Shown here in pieces: positions 1 through 6,085 of a DNA stretch of 8,156 nt. Both the position numbers and the translations under genes were made by a program. Numbering within the stretch: the first letter of the stretch is position 1; every line of letters begins with the position of its first letter. This DNA comes from Pseudomonadota bacterium (GTDB taxonomy: Bacteria > Pseudomonadota > Gammaproteobacteria > Burkholderiales > Burkholderiaceae_D). The DNA lies in NCBI GenBank assembly GCA_023409175.1, contig JAEYIG010000208.1, positions 1-8,156 of the forward strand, in the 5' to 3' direction. The notes beneath the pieces are model-generated. The model was not told where the DNA came from and searched no databases. It was given only the letters and a program-made list of their open reading frames with translations.

Positions 1-1
1 G

Positions 2-956
2 AATCATTCGGACCGGCCGGATCATTGCCTTCAGAGAGAGCTTCGGAGTAATAGGTTCCCTCGATCAATCGGGTTTTGACGACAGTGCCGGAGACAGGGG
101 AATGCCAGCGGTGATAGCTCAAGGCACTCAAAAAGGCCTGATAAATGGTGCCCCCTTCAAATTGTGCGGCCAGAGGGTCATTGTCCATCATGAACTGGAC
201 GGCATAAGGTTGTGCCTTGAGCCAGAATTTTTCTTTCATCTGGACGTTCTTTGCAATGCGGTATGGGGCGGATTCGCATGCATTGACGATAACCGCATCG
301 TTACCGGGTTCAGCTACCGGGCGGACCCCATCGCGGAACGGACGGGTAAAGAAGTCATCCCAGGACGTAAAGCCATAGTAAGGCTTGGAAGGGTCACACT
401 GGAATTCTTCAGCAAATTTTGGCATCGCTTTTTTTGCATCGGCGCCAAACCAGCCATTTTTCGGGTCGTCAGACAGGACTGCCGTACTTTCCGGGGACTG
501 AAGGTAAACGGCCCATTCATTTAACATGGCTTTCAAATGGGCATTGATTTCATCGGTCAGAAAGGCAGCCCAGCCACTCCTTGTTGCCATGGACCAGTCC
601 AGTACGGCATTGAACGGACATCCTACCAGGCCGGATTCATTGTATTCCGGCGCCTGTCTCATCATGACGTTAAACAGGCGCAGCATGTGATTATAGTCGC
701 GGACCTGGGGCAAACCGGACGGCGAGTTCTTTTCAGAGCCAGGAACCTGGCTGAACATTTGCGTGAAAAACATATACGCTTTTGGATTGGTTTCGATGAA
801 ATTCCTGAAATTTTCAAGTGTGGGCGACAGGGGACGCTTATCGGCTGCCTCTTTGTCCATGATGCTTTTCATCCATGCATTCAGGGTTTGCTGATCGGAG
901 GGCATCCATTTTCCGGCGAGGAAAGTATTGTTGATCGGTTTTTGTGGTGTGTTCAT
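2..956 (-). CDS. PsiD-like / phosphatidylserine-decarboxylase-family decarboxylase, C-terminus cut off by window edge
   Basis: The minus strand is open from an ATG at 954-956 to the left edge (318 codons, no stop). The start has GGAG at 962-965, five bases upstream. Residues 199-213 (WDDFFTRPFRDGVRPV region) match the FFxRxxxxxxRP motif of phosphatidylserine decarboxylases, and YHRWHSP at 281-287 matches the family's YHRxHxP motif, whose histidine serves autocleavage and catalysis. The long N-terminal half (1-190), the NACES segment at 225-229 where lipid enzymes have SPxDG, and FWLKAQPY at 244-251 fit the PsiD-like subgroup (fungal tryptophan decarboxylase and bacterial relatives) better than true Psd. 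I see no N-terminal membrane helix, so it is probably cytosolic. The C-terminal glycine-serine site that would be cleaved to form the pyruvoyl cofactor lies outside the window and cannot be checked. It sits 83 bases downstream of an amino-acid antiporter on the same strand, which favours an amino acid as substrate over a phospholipid. Family is confident; substrate is unknown. Confidence 0.85.
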   Translation of the reverse strand, partial: MNTPQKPINNTFLAGKWMPSDQQTLNAWMKSIMDKEAADKRPLSPTLENFRNFIETNPKAYMFFTQMFSQVPGSEKNSPSGLPQVRDYNHMLRLFNVMMRQAPEYNESGLVGCPFNAVLDWSMATRSGWAAFLTDEINAHLKAMLNEWAVYLQSPESTAVLSDDPKNGWFGADAKKAMPKFAEEFQCDPSKPYYGFTSWDDFFTRPFRDGVRPVAEPGNDAVIVNACESAPYRIAKNVQMKEKFWLKAQPYAVQFMMDNDPLAAQFEGGTIYQAFLSALSYHRWHSPVSGTVVKTRLIEGTYYSEALSEGNDPAGPND

Positions 957-1039
957 TGTCGCTCCATAAGTTGGGTTTGAACCATTTTTGATAAGCAGAT
1001 AAAGAGAATTTCAGTTCAGTTCATTCAAGAGCTCTTCAA

Positions 1040-2566
1040 TCAGGGCTTGTAGACGGTCGGCAGCGCTCCTGCGAAAAGCATCCAGATTGCTATGACCGAG
1101 ATGACAACGAGTGCAATCGCTATGAAAAGCTCGATTTTGGTGAAGACGGGTTCATTCGGCGCCTGTTGTTTGCGGGCCCAGATAAATACGATCAGCCCGA
1201 CGGCATAGACGAATGTGCCGACCAGGAGGTATTGCAAACCGGCGGAATAGACCAGCCACAAACCGTAGAATGTCGCTAACACGCTGACCAGGAGAGCCAT
1301 TTTGGCGCTGTATTTCGCTTTGGCCGGATACTGTTTCGTGCCGATCAGTTTCCATAAATAACCTGCGGAACCGATATAGGCTGGCAAAAGGACGACGCCG
1401 GTAATGGAAAGCATGACGTTCCAGGCATTGTTCGAAAAGTAAACCAGCAGCATGGCGAGCTGCATGATGACGGTGGATACCCAGAGCGAAATGGAGGCAA
1501 TGCCGTTTTTGTTGGTCTTGCCGAAAATTTTCGGAAAAGTACCGTCCTGGGCGCAAGCCCATGGCAATTGGGCTACCAGCAATGTCCATACCAGCCATGA
1601 AGACAAAAGGGCGATGATGACGCCGAGATTGATGACGACTTCACCCCAGGTCCCGACGAGCAGTTTCAGGATGGCAGCTGTTGAAGGAGGTGCCATGCCC
1701 GACAATTCGCCTTGCGACAGAAAACCGAATGGCAGTACCGAGACGATGACATACATGATCGAAACAGTTAAAAACCCCAGAATGGTCGCACGGCTAACGG
1801 TACGGGGAGAGGCCTTGTCGGACATGACGACGGCGCCCTCAATACCGATATACATCCATAAGGTCACCAGCATGGTACTTTTGATCTGTCCGAAAACGTC
1901 ACCGAGTGGTTTGTCTTTCAGGGCATGATCTGCCACGTTGCCCCAGAAGTCTGTCCCGAACAGGTGTCCCTTGAAACAGAAATATCCGGTGATGAGAATG
2001 AAAAGGATAATGGGCACGAATTTCGCGAATGTACCGATGTTGTTCAATATCGTTGCGCCTGTGATGCCTCGCATGACGAAAAGGCTCAATGTCCAGATAA
2101 TGACAGAAGCCAGCAAGACGGCTTCCCATGTATTGCCGCCTTTGAAGTAAGGCGGGAAAAAGTAATTCAGAGCATCCATTAACAGGACGGCATATCCGAC
2201 GTTACCGAATGCCGTAGACATCCAGTATCCCCATGCGATCAGAAAGCCGACCAGCTTGCCGAAGCCGGCCCGGGAATACATGTAAATGCCCGATGTCATG
2301 TCGGGCCGGACGTCTGCCAGAACCTGAAAAGTTCTCGCCAGAAAGAAAATACCCGTAATGGTGACACTCCAGGCAATGAGGATGGCACCCAGAGCGGCTG
2401 ATTGCGCCATATTTTGTGGGATGTTGAATACTCCGCCACCAAACATGGCACTCACCACAAGTAGAGTCATGGCAAGAACGCCTAATTGCTTTTTGGCATT
2501 CGCTGCCGTACTCCCGTTACCTTTTGAGGCATTGTTTCCTGTGCTACCGGAAGTTGAATCAGCCAT
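1040..2566 (-). CDS. APC-family basic amino acid/polyamine-type antiporter, paralogue 1
   Basis: A 508-residue inner-membrane transporter of the APC superfamily, resembling the AdiC / ArcD / amino-acid:amine antiporter group. After a Ser/Gly/Asn-rich cytoplasmic N-terminus (1-25), about 12 hydrophobic helices follow. GGGVFNIP at 43-50 corresponds to the unwound TM1 segment that holds the substrate carboxylate (GSGxFxLP in AdiC), and LWMYIGIEGA at 236-245 corresponds to the broken TM6 with its conserved W, G and E. Length is normal for a complete antiporter. The ATG start has an excellent ribosome site, AAGGAGA at 2571-2577. It is roughly 75-80% identical by eye to the next gene upstream, so the pair arose by tandem duplication. 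With the decarboxylase downstream, the likely role is exchange of an amino acid for its decarboxylation product. Arginine/ornithine, lysine/cadaverine, histidine/histamine or aromatic amino acid/amine exchange are all possible; the sequence does not decide. Confidence 0.9.
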   Translation of the reverse strand: MADSTSGSTGNNASKGNGSTAANAKKQLGVLAMTLLVVSAMFGGGVFNIPQNMAQSAALGAILIAWSVTITGIFFLARTFQVLADVRPDMTSGIYMYSRAGFGKLVGFLIAWGYWMSTAFGNVGYAVLLMDALNYFFPPYFKGGNTWEAVLLASVIIWTLSLFVMRGITGATILNNIGTFAKFVPIILFILITGYFCFKGHLFGTDFWGNVADHALKDKPLGDVFGQIKSTMLVTLWMYIGIEGAVVMSDKASPRTVSRATILGFLTVSIMYVIVSVLPFGFLSQGELSGMAPPSTAAILKLLVGTWGEVVINLGVIIALLSSWLVWTLLVAQLPWACAQDGTFPKIFGKTNKNGIASISLWVSTVIMQLAMLLVYFSNNAWNVMLSITGVVLLPAYIGSAGYLWKLIGTKQYPAKAKYSAKMALLVSVLATFYGLWLVYSAGLQYLLVGTFVYAVGLIVFIWARKQQAPNEPVFTKIELFIAIALVVISVIAIWMLFAGALPTVYKP

Positions 2567-2623
2567 ATTTTCTCCTTAATCGACATATTTTCGAACATGA
2601 AGATAAGGACTAGCGAACCGTTG

Positions 2624-2637
2624 TATTAGTTCCGCTG
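2624..2637 (-). promoter_or_regulatory. Conserved upstream element, copy 1 (CAGCGGAACTAATA)
   Basis: A 14-base block about 58 bases upstream of the ATG of antiporter paralogue 1. It is identical to a block about 52 bases upstream of paralogue 2, although the surrounding leaders have otherwise largely diverged. TAATAC at its end could serve as a -10 box, but no convincing -35 is visible. It may equally be an operator, a 5' UTR element or a relic of the duplication. If it drives transcription, paralogue 1 and the decarboxylase can be expressed apart from paralogue 2. Confidence 0.4.
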
Positions 2638-2737
2638 ATTTTGAGCTGGAAAGACGGATATCAGCATAGATCAGGCATTTCTATCAACGTGAATCGTTTA
2701 TGCATTTTTTTCTTGTTTTCGTTTGTGGAGTCTCAAA

Positions 2738-4261
2738 TCAGGGGGTGTAAACGAGTGGCAGTTTTCCAGTAAACAACATCAATAATGCGACAAGTGCCAT
2801 GACGACGAGTGCGATGGCGATAACGAGTTCGGTTTTCGTAAATATGGGAACGCCAGGTGTCTTCTCTTTACGTGCCCATATGAATATAGTCAGCCCAATC
2901 GCATAAACCACTGTACCCGCCAGTAAATATTGCAATCCTGCCGAATATACAAGCCATAGTCCGTAAAAGGTGGCTATCACACTTACGACAAGAGCCATTC
3001 TTGCGCCATGGATAGCTTTTTCAGGATATTGCTTTAACCAGACAAGTTTCCATAAATAAGCTGCAGAGCCGATATAGGCGGGTAAAATGACGACTCCTGT
3101 AATGGAGAGCATGACATTCCACGCATCATTTGCGAAATAGACCAGAACCATGGCCAGCTGCATGATGATCGCCGAAACCCAGAGAGAAACGGATGGGATG
3201 CCATTGGCATTCGTTTTGGCAAACACTTTCGGGAATGTCCCATCTTTTGCACAGGCCCACGGTAACTGGGCAACCAGTAATGTCCAGACAAGCCATGACG
3301 TCAATAGTGCAATGACAATACCTGCGTTTATGACAACTTCGCCCCACGTGCCGACGATTTGTTTGAGGATGGCGGCCGTGGAAGGCGGCGCCAGACCCGC
3401 CAGTTCACCATGTGACATGAACCCGAAAGGCAGAATGGAAACAAAAACGTACAGAACGGAAACGATCAGAAATCCCAGAATGGTCGCGCGACTTACCGTC
3501 CGGGGCGTGGCCTTGTCAGACATGACGACAGCCCCTTCGATACCGATATACATCCATAGCGTGACCAGCATCGTGCTTCTGATCTGCGAGAAAACATCTC
3601 CGAGCGGCTTGTCACGCAGAGTTTGATTACTTAAATTTCCCCAGAAGTCCGATCCAAAGAGATGTCCCCTGAAACTGAAGTAGGCTGTAATGAAAATGAA
3701 CAGGATGATGGGGACAAATTTGGCGACAGTTCCGATATTATTTATCAAGGAAGCTGTCTTCACACCTCGCAATACGAAGATCCTGAGCGTCCAGATGATT
3801 ATGGAGGCGACGACGATGGCTTGCCAAGTGTTTCCCCCGGCAAAATAAGGTGGGAAAAAATAGTTTACGGCGTCCATCAGCAAAACAGCATAGCTGACGT
3901 TTCCGAATGCGACCGACATCCAGTAACCCCACGCAATCAGGAAACCGACCATTTTTCCAAAACCGGCGCGGGAATACATATAAATGCCTGATGTCATATC
4001 AGGACGGGCTTCTGCAAGGATCTGGAATGTCCTCGCAAGAAAAAAAATACCGAGGATGGTTACGATCCAGGCAATAAGGATGGAACCCAGAGCGGCTGAT
4101 TGCGCCATATTCTGGGGGATATTGTAGACTCCGCCGCCGAACATGGCACTTACCACAAGAAGTGTCATGGCGAGTACACCCAGTTGTCTCCTCGTGTTGG
4201 GTGCCTCATTTACGTTTTCGTTCTGGGAATTCGGGGAATTATCGGATGATGAATTTGCCAA
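2738..4261 (-). CDS. APC-family basic amino acid/polyamine-type antiporter, paralogue 2 (probable TTG start)
   Basis: A 507-residue paralogue of the preceding transporter with the same layout: polar Asn/Ser-rich N-terminus (1-24), GGGVYNIP at 42-49 in TM1, a TM6 LWMYIGIEGA segment identical in the two proteins, and about 12 membrane helices. The longest frame begins at a GTG at 4265-4267, but that codon lies directly against the AAAGG it would need as ribosome site. A TTG two codons later (4259-4261) has AAAGGG five bases upstream and gives an N-terminus MANSSS that lines up with MADSTS of the paralogue, so I prefer the TTG. One visible difference in the binding region is Tyr46 where the paralogue has Phe47. 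It is first in the putative three-gene unit; 170 bases without an evident terminator separate it from the next gene. Function as amino acid/amine antiporter is inferred from family and context; substrate is unknown. Confidence 0.9.
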   Translation of the reverse strand: MANSSSDNSPNSQNENVNEAPNTRRQLGVLAMTLLVVSAMFGGGVYNIPQNMAQSAALGSILIAWIVTILGIFFLARTFQILAEARPDMTSGIYMYSRAGFGKMVGFLIAWGYWMSVAFGNVSYAVLLMDAVNYFFPPYFAGGNTWQAIVVASIIIWTLRIFVLRGVKTASLINNIGTVAKFVPIILFIFITAYFSFRGHLFGSDFWGNLSNQTLRDKPLGDVFSQIRSTMLVTLWMYIGIEGAVVMSDKATPRTVSRATILGFLIVSVLYVFVSILPFGFMSHGELAGLAPPSTAAILKQIVGTWGEVVINAGIVIALLTSWLVWTLLVAQLPWACAKDGTFPKVFAKTNANGIPSVSLWVSAIIMQLAMVLVYFANDAWNVMLSITGVVILPAYIGSAAYLWKLVWLKQYPEKAIHGARMALVVSVIATFYGLWLVYSAGLQYLLAGTVVYAIGLTIFIWARKEKTPGVPIFTKTELVIAIALVVMALVALLMLFTGKLPLVYTP

Positions 4262-4266
4262 AGTCA

Positions 4267-4272
4267 CCCTTT
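4267..4272 (-). promoter_or_regulatory. Ribosome binding site that favours the TTG start of antiporter paralogue 2
   Basis: On the minus strand the sequence reads AAAGGG, then TGACT, then TTG. This gives normal spacing for the TTG at 4259-4261, while the upstream GTG at 4265-4267 overlaps the purine tract itself. The paralogue's N-terminal alignment agrees with the TTG. Confidence 0.55.
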
Positions 4273-4312
4273 CGGATATCGGAAGAATGTTTTATTGACT
4301 GGTTAATACTTT

Positions 4313-4326
4313 TATTAGTTCCGCTG
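4313..4326 (-). promoter_or_regulatory. Conserved upstream element, copy 2 (CAGCGGAACTAATA)
   Basis: The second copy of the 14-base block, in the leader of antiporter paralogue 2. Here it is followed by TAATAA rather than TAATAC, and a weak TTTAAA lies 17 bases before that hexamer, so a poor sigma70 promoter can be drawn. Position relative to the start codon is nearly the same as in copy 1. Role inferred only. Confidence 0.4.
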
Positions 4327-4556
4327 TGTCCTTTTTTAAAAGGAGGTGCTTTTCCTTGCGGGTGTCCTGTGATCGGCATTGGCTGATGAGTTGGCGATTT
4401 TTCAATCCAGAAGCATTTCAGCCATGATGAAGTGGTATGGACCGTATCATTTTGGATATGTCAAAGACAATCCGGCCCGGAAAAGCCAACACATATCCCC
4501 CAAGGGGATTTCAGGTAGAAAATTCTTTTGATATCTGTACGGAATGCCTGAGAGAC
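4327..4556. other. Noncoding stretch between antiporter leader and tRNA terminator
   Basis: I see no convincing gene here. The minus strand may contain promoter sequence for the antiporter unit, but no pair of boxes stands out. A short perfect stem, ATCCCC-CAA-GGGGAT, lies at 4494-4508 without a following T-run. Apparent reading frames crossing this region also run through the tRNA and are not credible. Confidence 0.5.
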
Positions 4557-4595
4557 AAACAAAAAACCCGCCACCTCCATGAGAGATAACGGGTT
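4557..4595 (-). terminator. Rho-independent terminator of tRNA-Ser
   Basis: On the minus strand AACCCG (4590-4595) pairs with CGGGTT (4565-4570) around a loop with a possible inner CTC/GAG pairing, followed directly by a T-rich run TTTTTTGTTT. It lies about 30 bases past the encoded CCA of the tRNA. Confidence 0.7.
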
Positions 4596-4626
4596 CGTTG
4601 CTTTCTCTTACTACTGAACTGAATTC

Positions 4627-4720
4627 TGGCGGAGATGAAGGGATTCGAACCCTTGATACGAGTTTTGGCCCGTATGCTCCCTTAGCAGGGGAGTGCCTTC
4701 GACCTCTCGGCCACATCTCC
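4627..4720 (-). tRNA. tRNA-Ser (anticodon GCU), CCA encoded
   Basis: The minus strand folds as a full class II tRNA. The acceptor stem is GGAGATG/CATCTCC with discriminator G at 4630 and an encoded CCA at 4627-4629. The anticodon stem CTCCC/GGGAG encloses loop CTGCTAA with anticodon GCT (4684-4686), which reads AGC and AGU serine codons. A long variable arm with stem ATACG/CGTAT is typical of serine tRNA. The T-arm is AAGGG-TTCGAAT-CCCTT. No base looks damaged. It has its own promoter and terminator, so it is probably transcribed alone. Confidence 0.97.
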
Positions 4721-4757
4721 AAGCTGTTATTGTTTTCAAATCACAGCAGAGTGCATG

Positions 4758-4786
4758 ATGATATCTTTTCATTTGCCTTCGGTCAA
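4758..4786 (-). promoter_or_regulatory. Sigma70-type promoter of tRNA-Ser
   Basis: On the minus strand TTGACC (4781-4786) and TATCAT (4758-4763) are separated by exactly 17 bases. Transcription would start near 4751, leaving a leader of about 30 bases before the mature tRNA. Confidence 0.75.
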
Positions 4787-4872
4787 TGGAGGGCTGGCAA
4801 TTTTGAAGGGTTCGTTCTTCTTTTGCATTCAATTTGTGGCAGGATTGCCCGTTTGAGTAAAAAGAAGCAATG

Positions 4873-5226
4873 TCATGCTCCTGTCGGTTCAGTTACTTTC
4901 AACCCTTTTTCGTTTTTGGGTTTGAACTGTTTGTCACTAATGCGGAATTTGGTGCGTCGATCTCCCATCATATCGCGTAATTCCTTGATGGAGAGATCGC
5001 TGATTTCCTGCATCCTGATCAACAAAGAAGCGCCCACAGGCAAACGACCGTGACGGATTTTACTGATGACAGGAGGAGCGACTTCCAGCGCGCGTGAGAG
5101 GGCAGCATCGTTTTTCAGGTTGAGTTTCTTGATCATCCCGGTCAAAAGATTGTTCGGATCATACTTGTCTGGCTTGCTGGTATGCTTTTCATATCGTTGT
5201 TTGTAACTTTCATGCTCGCTTTTCAT
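4873..5226 (-). CDS. Small XRE-like helix-turn-helix protein
   Basis: A 117-residue protein with one Cro/CI-like helix-turn-helix. The DNA-binding unit spans about residues 26-90: NDAALSRALEV (39-49) forms the first helix of the motif and PPVISKIRHGRLPV (51-64) the recognition part. The flanks (1-22 and 91-117) are charged, lysine-rich and probably disordered. No sensor or enzymatic domain is visible. The ATG start is supported by AAGGAG seven bases upstream; another ATG close to that site is out of frame. From memory, similar small proteins of unknown target are widespread in Burkholderiales, so this may be a core regulator and not a phage remnant. It lies upstream of tRNA-Ser on the same strand, but the tRNA has its own promoter. 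An inverted TGAT-AATG-ATCA at 5289-5300, about 63 bases before the start, could be an operator. No target is known to me. Confidence 0.8.
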   Translation of the reverse strand: MKSEHESYKQRYEKHTSKPDKYDPNNLLTGMIKKLNLKNDAALSRALEVAPPVISKIRHGRLPVGASLLIRMQEISDLSIKELRDMMGDRRTKFRISDKQFKPKNEKGLKVTEPTGA

Positions 5227-5819
5227 CGATCATCTCCTTGCTTGTCTGAAAATAATGTTAATTTTCGACAATTTAAAAGATGTCATTTTGATAATGATCA
5301 GATAAAGTAATGATGTAATCGTTATGGATATAAAAGAAGAGTTGCTTTCTCGTGATATTGACGAAAAAAGGTTGGGAAAATAAGTTTTCTTGTACTGAAA
5401 TAATTCTCGGGTGAAATATTTTCAAAAACCGTTTTTGCCAATGTCGTGACAACTGAAATTTGTGTTGTCTTTATTAATGAGATACATTTATAAATAATTT
5501 TCAGTCATTGGCGTCTCATTTTTCCAGACCGTGGAAGTTGAGATTTTTGAATTGCGCAAAAAGCGGATGTCGGTAATCCTGTTGATGTATTTGGACTTTT
5601 AATGACTCGAACTGATTTTTTTTGTATCAGGCATTCCTTAAGTTACCTTATAATCCTGAGACTTTTTTTTGTTAATGCTATGCCTGGTTTTTAAGCTGTG
5701 TTAGCCTTAAAGAATGTCATTGTCGAGTATCTCGATAGATTAAATAGTTTTAAAAGAGATTACGAACGGTATAAATTTGTGAATAAACATGCAGCTATGG
5801 CATGATTATCCATTATGGG

Positions 5820-5858
5820 AAAAATGTAACTTGACCTGAAAAGATCAGGCCAAGTTAC
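5820..5858 (-). terminator. Long hairpin with T-tract, terminator-like on the minus strand
   Basis: GTAACTTGACCTGA (5826-5839) and TCAGGCCAAGTTAC (5845-5858) form a 14-bp stem around a five-base loop. The only mismatch on the plus strand becomes a G-U pair on the minus strand, where the stem is followed by ATTTTT. This is the structure of an intrinsic terminator reading leftward, yet no minus-strand gene precedes it. It may end an unrecognised transcript or belong to a decayed repeat. Confidence 0.45.
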
Positions 5859-5859
5859 G

Positions 5860-5888
5860 TTCGACTTATTTGTCCCCTTAAAGTCGAA
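5860..5888. repeat. Second inverted repeat (TTCGACTT / AAGTCGAA)
   Basis: A perfect 8-bp stem (5860-5867 with 5881-5888) around a 13-base loop that contains TGTCCCCTTA. It begins two bases after the preceding hairpin. The AAGGGGACA reading on the other strand resembles motifs I associate with REP-type elements of IS200-like transposases, but this is recollection only. Confidence 0.4.
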
Positions 5889-5935
5889 ACTGAAAAACCG
5901 AATATGTTTAGCGGAAATGGAACTAAAAGCATTTT

Positions 5936-6054
5936 AAGTGTATCGAAGTGTATTGTAAAGGGTGCTCTGTATTTTTTTATTTTCCATTGCTAATCAACAT
6001 GTTTCGAGTTTAATTTATTTTTTTACCGTTGTGAAGTGTTTTGTGAGTGTATTG
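5936..6054 (+). repeat. Four AAGTGTATTG-type direct repeats upstream of the Mu-like gene
   Basis: The 10-mers are AAGTGTATCG (5936-5945), AAGTGTATTG (5946-5955), AAGTGTTTTG (6034-6043) and GAGTGTATTG (6045-6054). Two are in direct tandem with a period of 10 and two have a period of 11, so each pair lies on one face of the helix. The second pair ends 31 bases before the ATG of the Mu-type DNA-binding protein. They could be binding sites for that protein or another regulator. Confidence 0.45.
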
Positions 6055-6085
6055 ACCGTTTTGTTCATTAGAGACAACTATTTCT

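Larger units (their letters stand above)
5227..6085. other. AT-rich region of about 860 bases without a convincing gene
   Basis: This stretch is clearly richer in A and T than the flanks and frequently stopped in all frames. It contains two adjacent hairpins (5826-5888), a short stem TCGAG-TAT-CTCGA (5723-5735), a perfect TATAAT (5649-5654) without a partner -35, a weak stem TCAGG/CCTGA (5627-5659) before eight Ts (5663-5670), and four 10-base direct repeats close to the downstream Mu-like gene. It must hold the divergent promoters of the HTH gene and the Mu-like gene, though I cannot place them. It could be decayed mobile DNA or host a small RNA; neither is shown. Confidence 0.6.

Noticed and set aside
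102..980. Plus-strand open frames at 102-524 and 537-980
   Set aside because: They lie opposite the decarboxylase frame, whose motifs are unmistakable, and show no family features of their own.
1024..1039. Palindrome around AAGAGCTCTT as terminator of antiporter paralogue 1
   Set aside because: It has no loop and no following T-run, so it does not look like a terminator.
1452..3626. Two plus-strand open frames of 158 codons at matching places inside both antiporter genes (1452-1928 and 3150-3626)
   Set aside because: They are antisense shadows. Their similarity follows from the similarity of the sense genes, there is no clear ribosome site, and the encoded sequences resemble no known family.
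4627..4720. tRNA-Ser as phage or island attachment site
   Set aside because: I found no integrase and no second copy of the tRNA 3' end in the window.
4447..4832. Minus-strand open frames crossing the tRNA
   Set aside because: They read through tRNA-Ser, its promoter and its terminator; no protein is expected there.
5324..5383. 19-codon plus-strand open frame
   Set aside because: No ribosome site, no conserved features and of a length expected by chance.
5649..5654. Perfect TATAAT as promoter of a hidden gene or small RNA
   Set aside because: No -35 box at 16-18 bases and no extended -10; such hexamers are common in AT-rich DNA.
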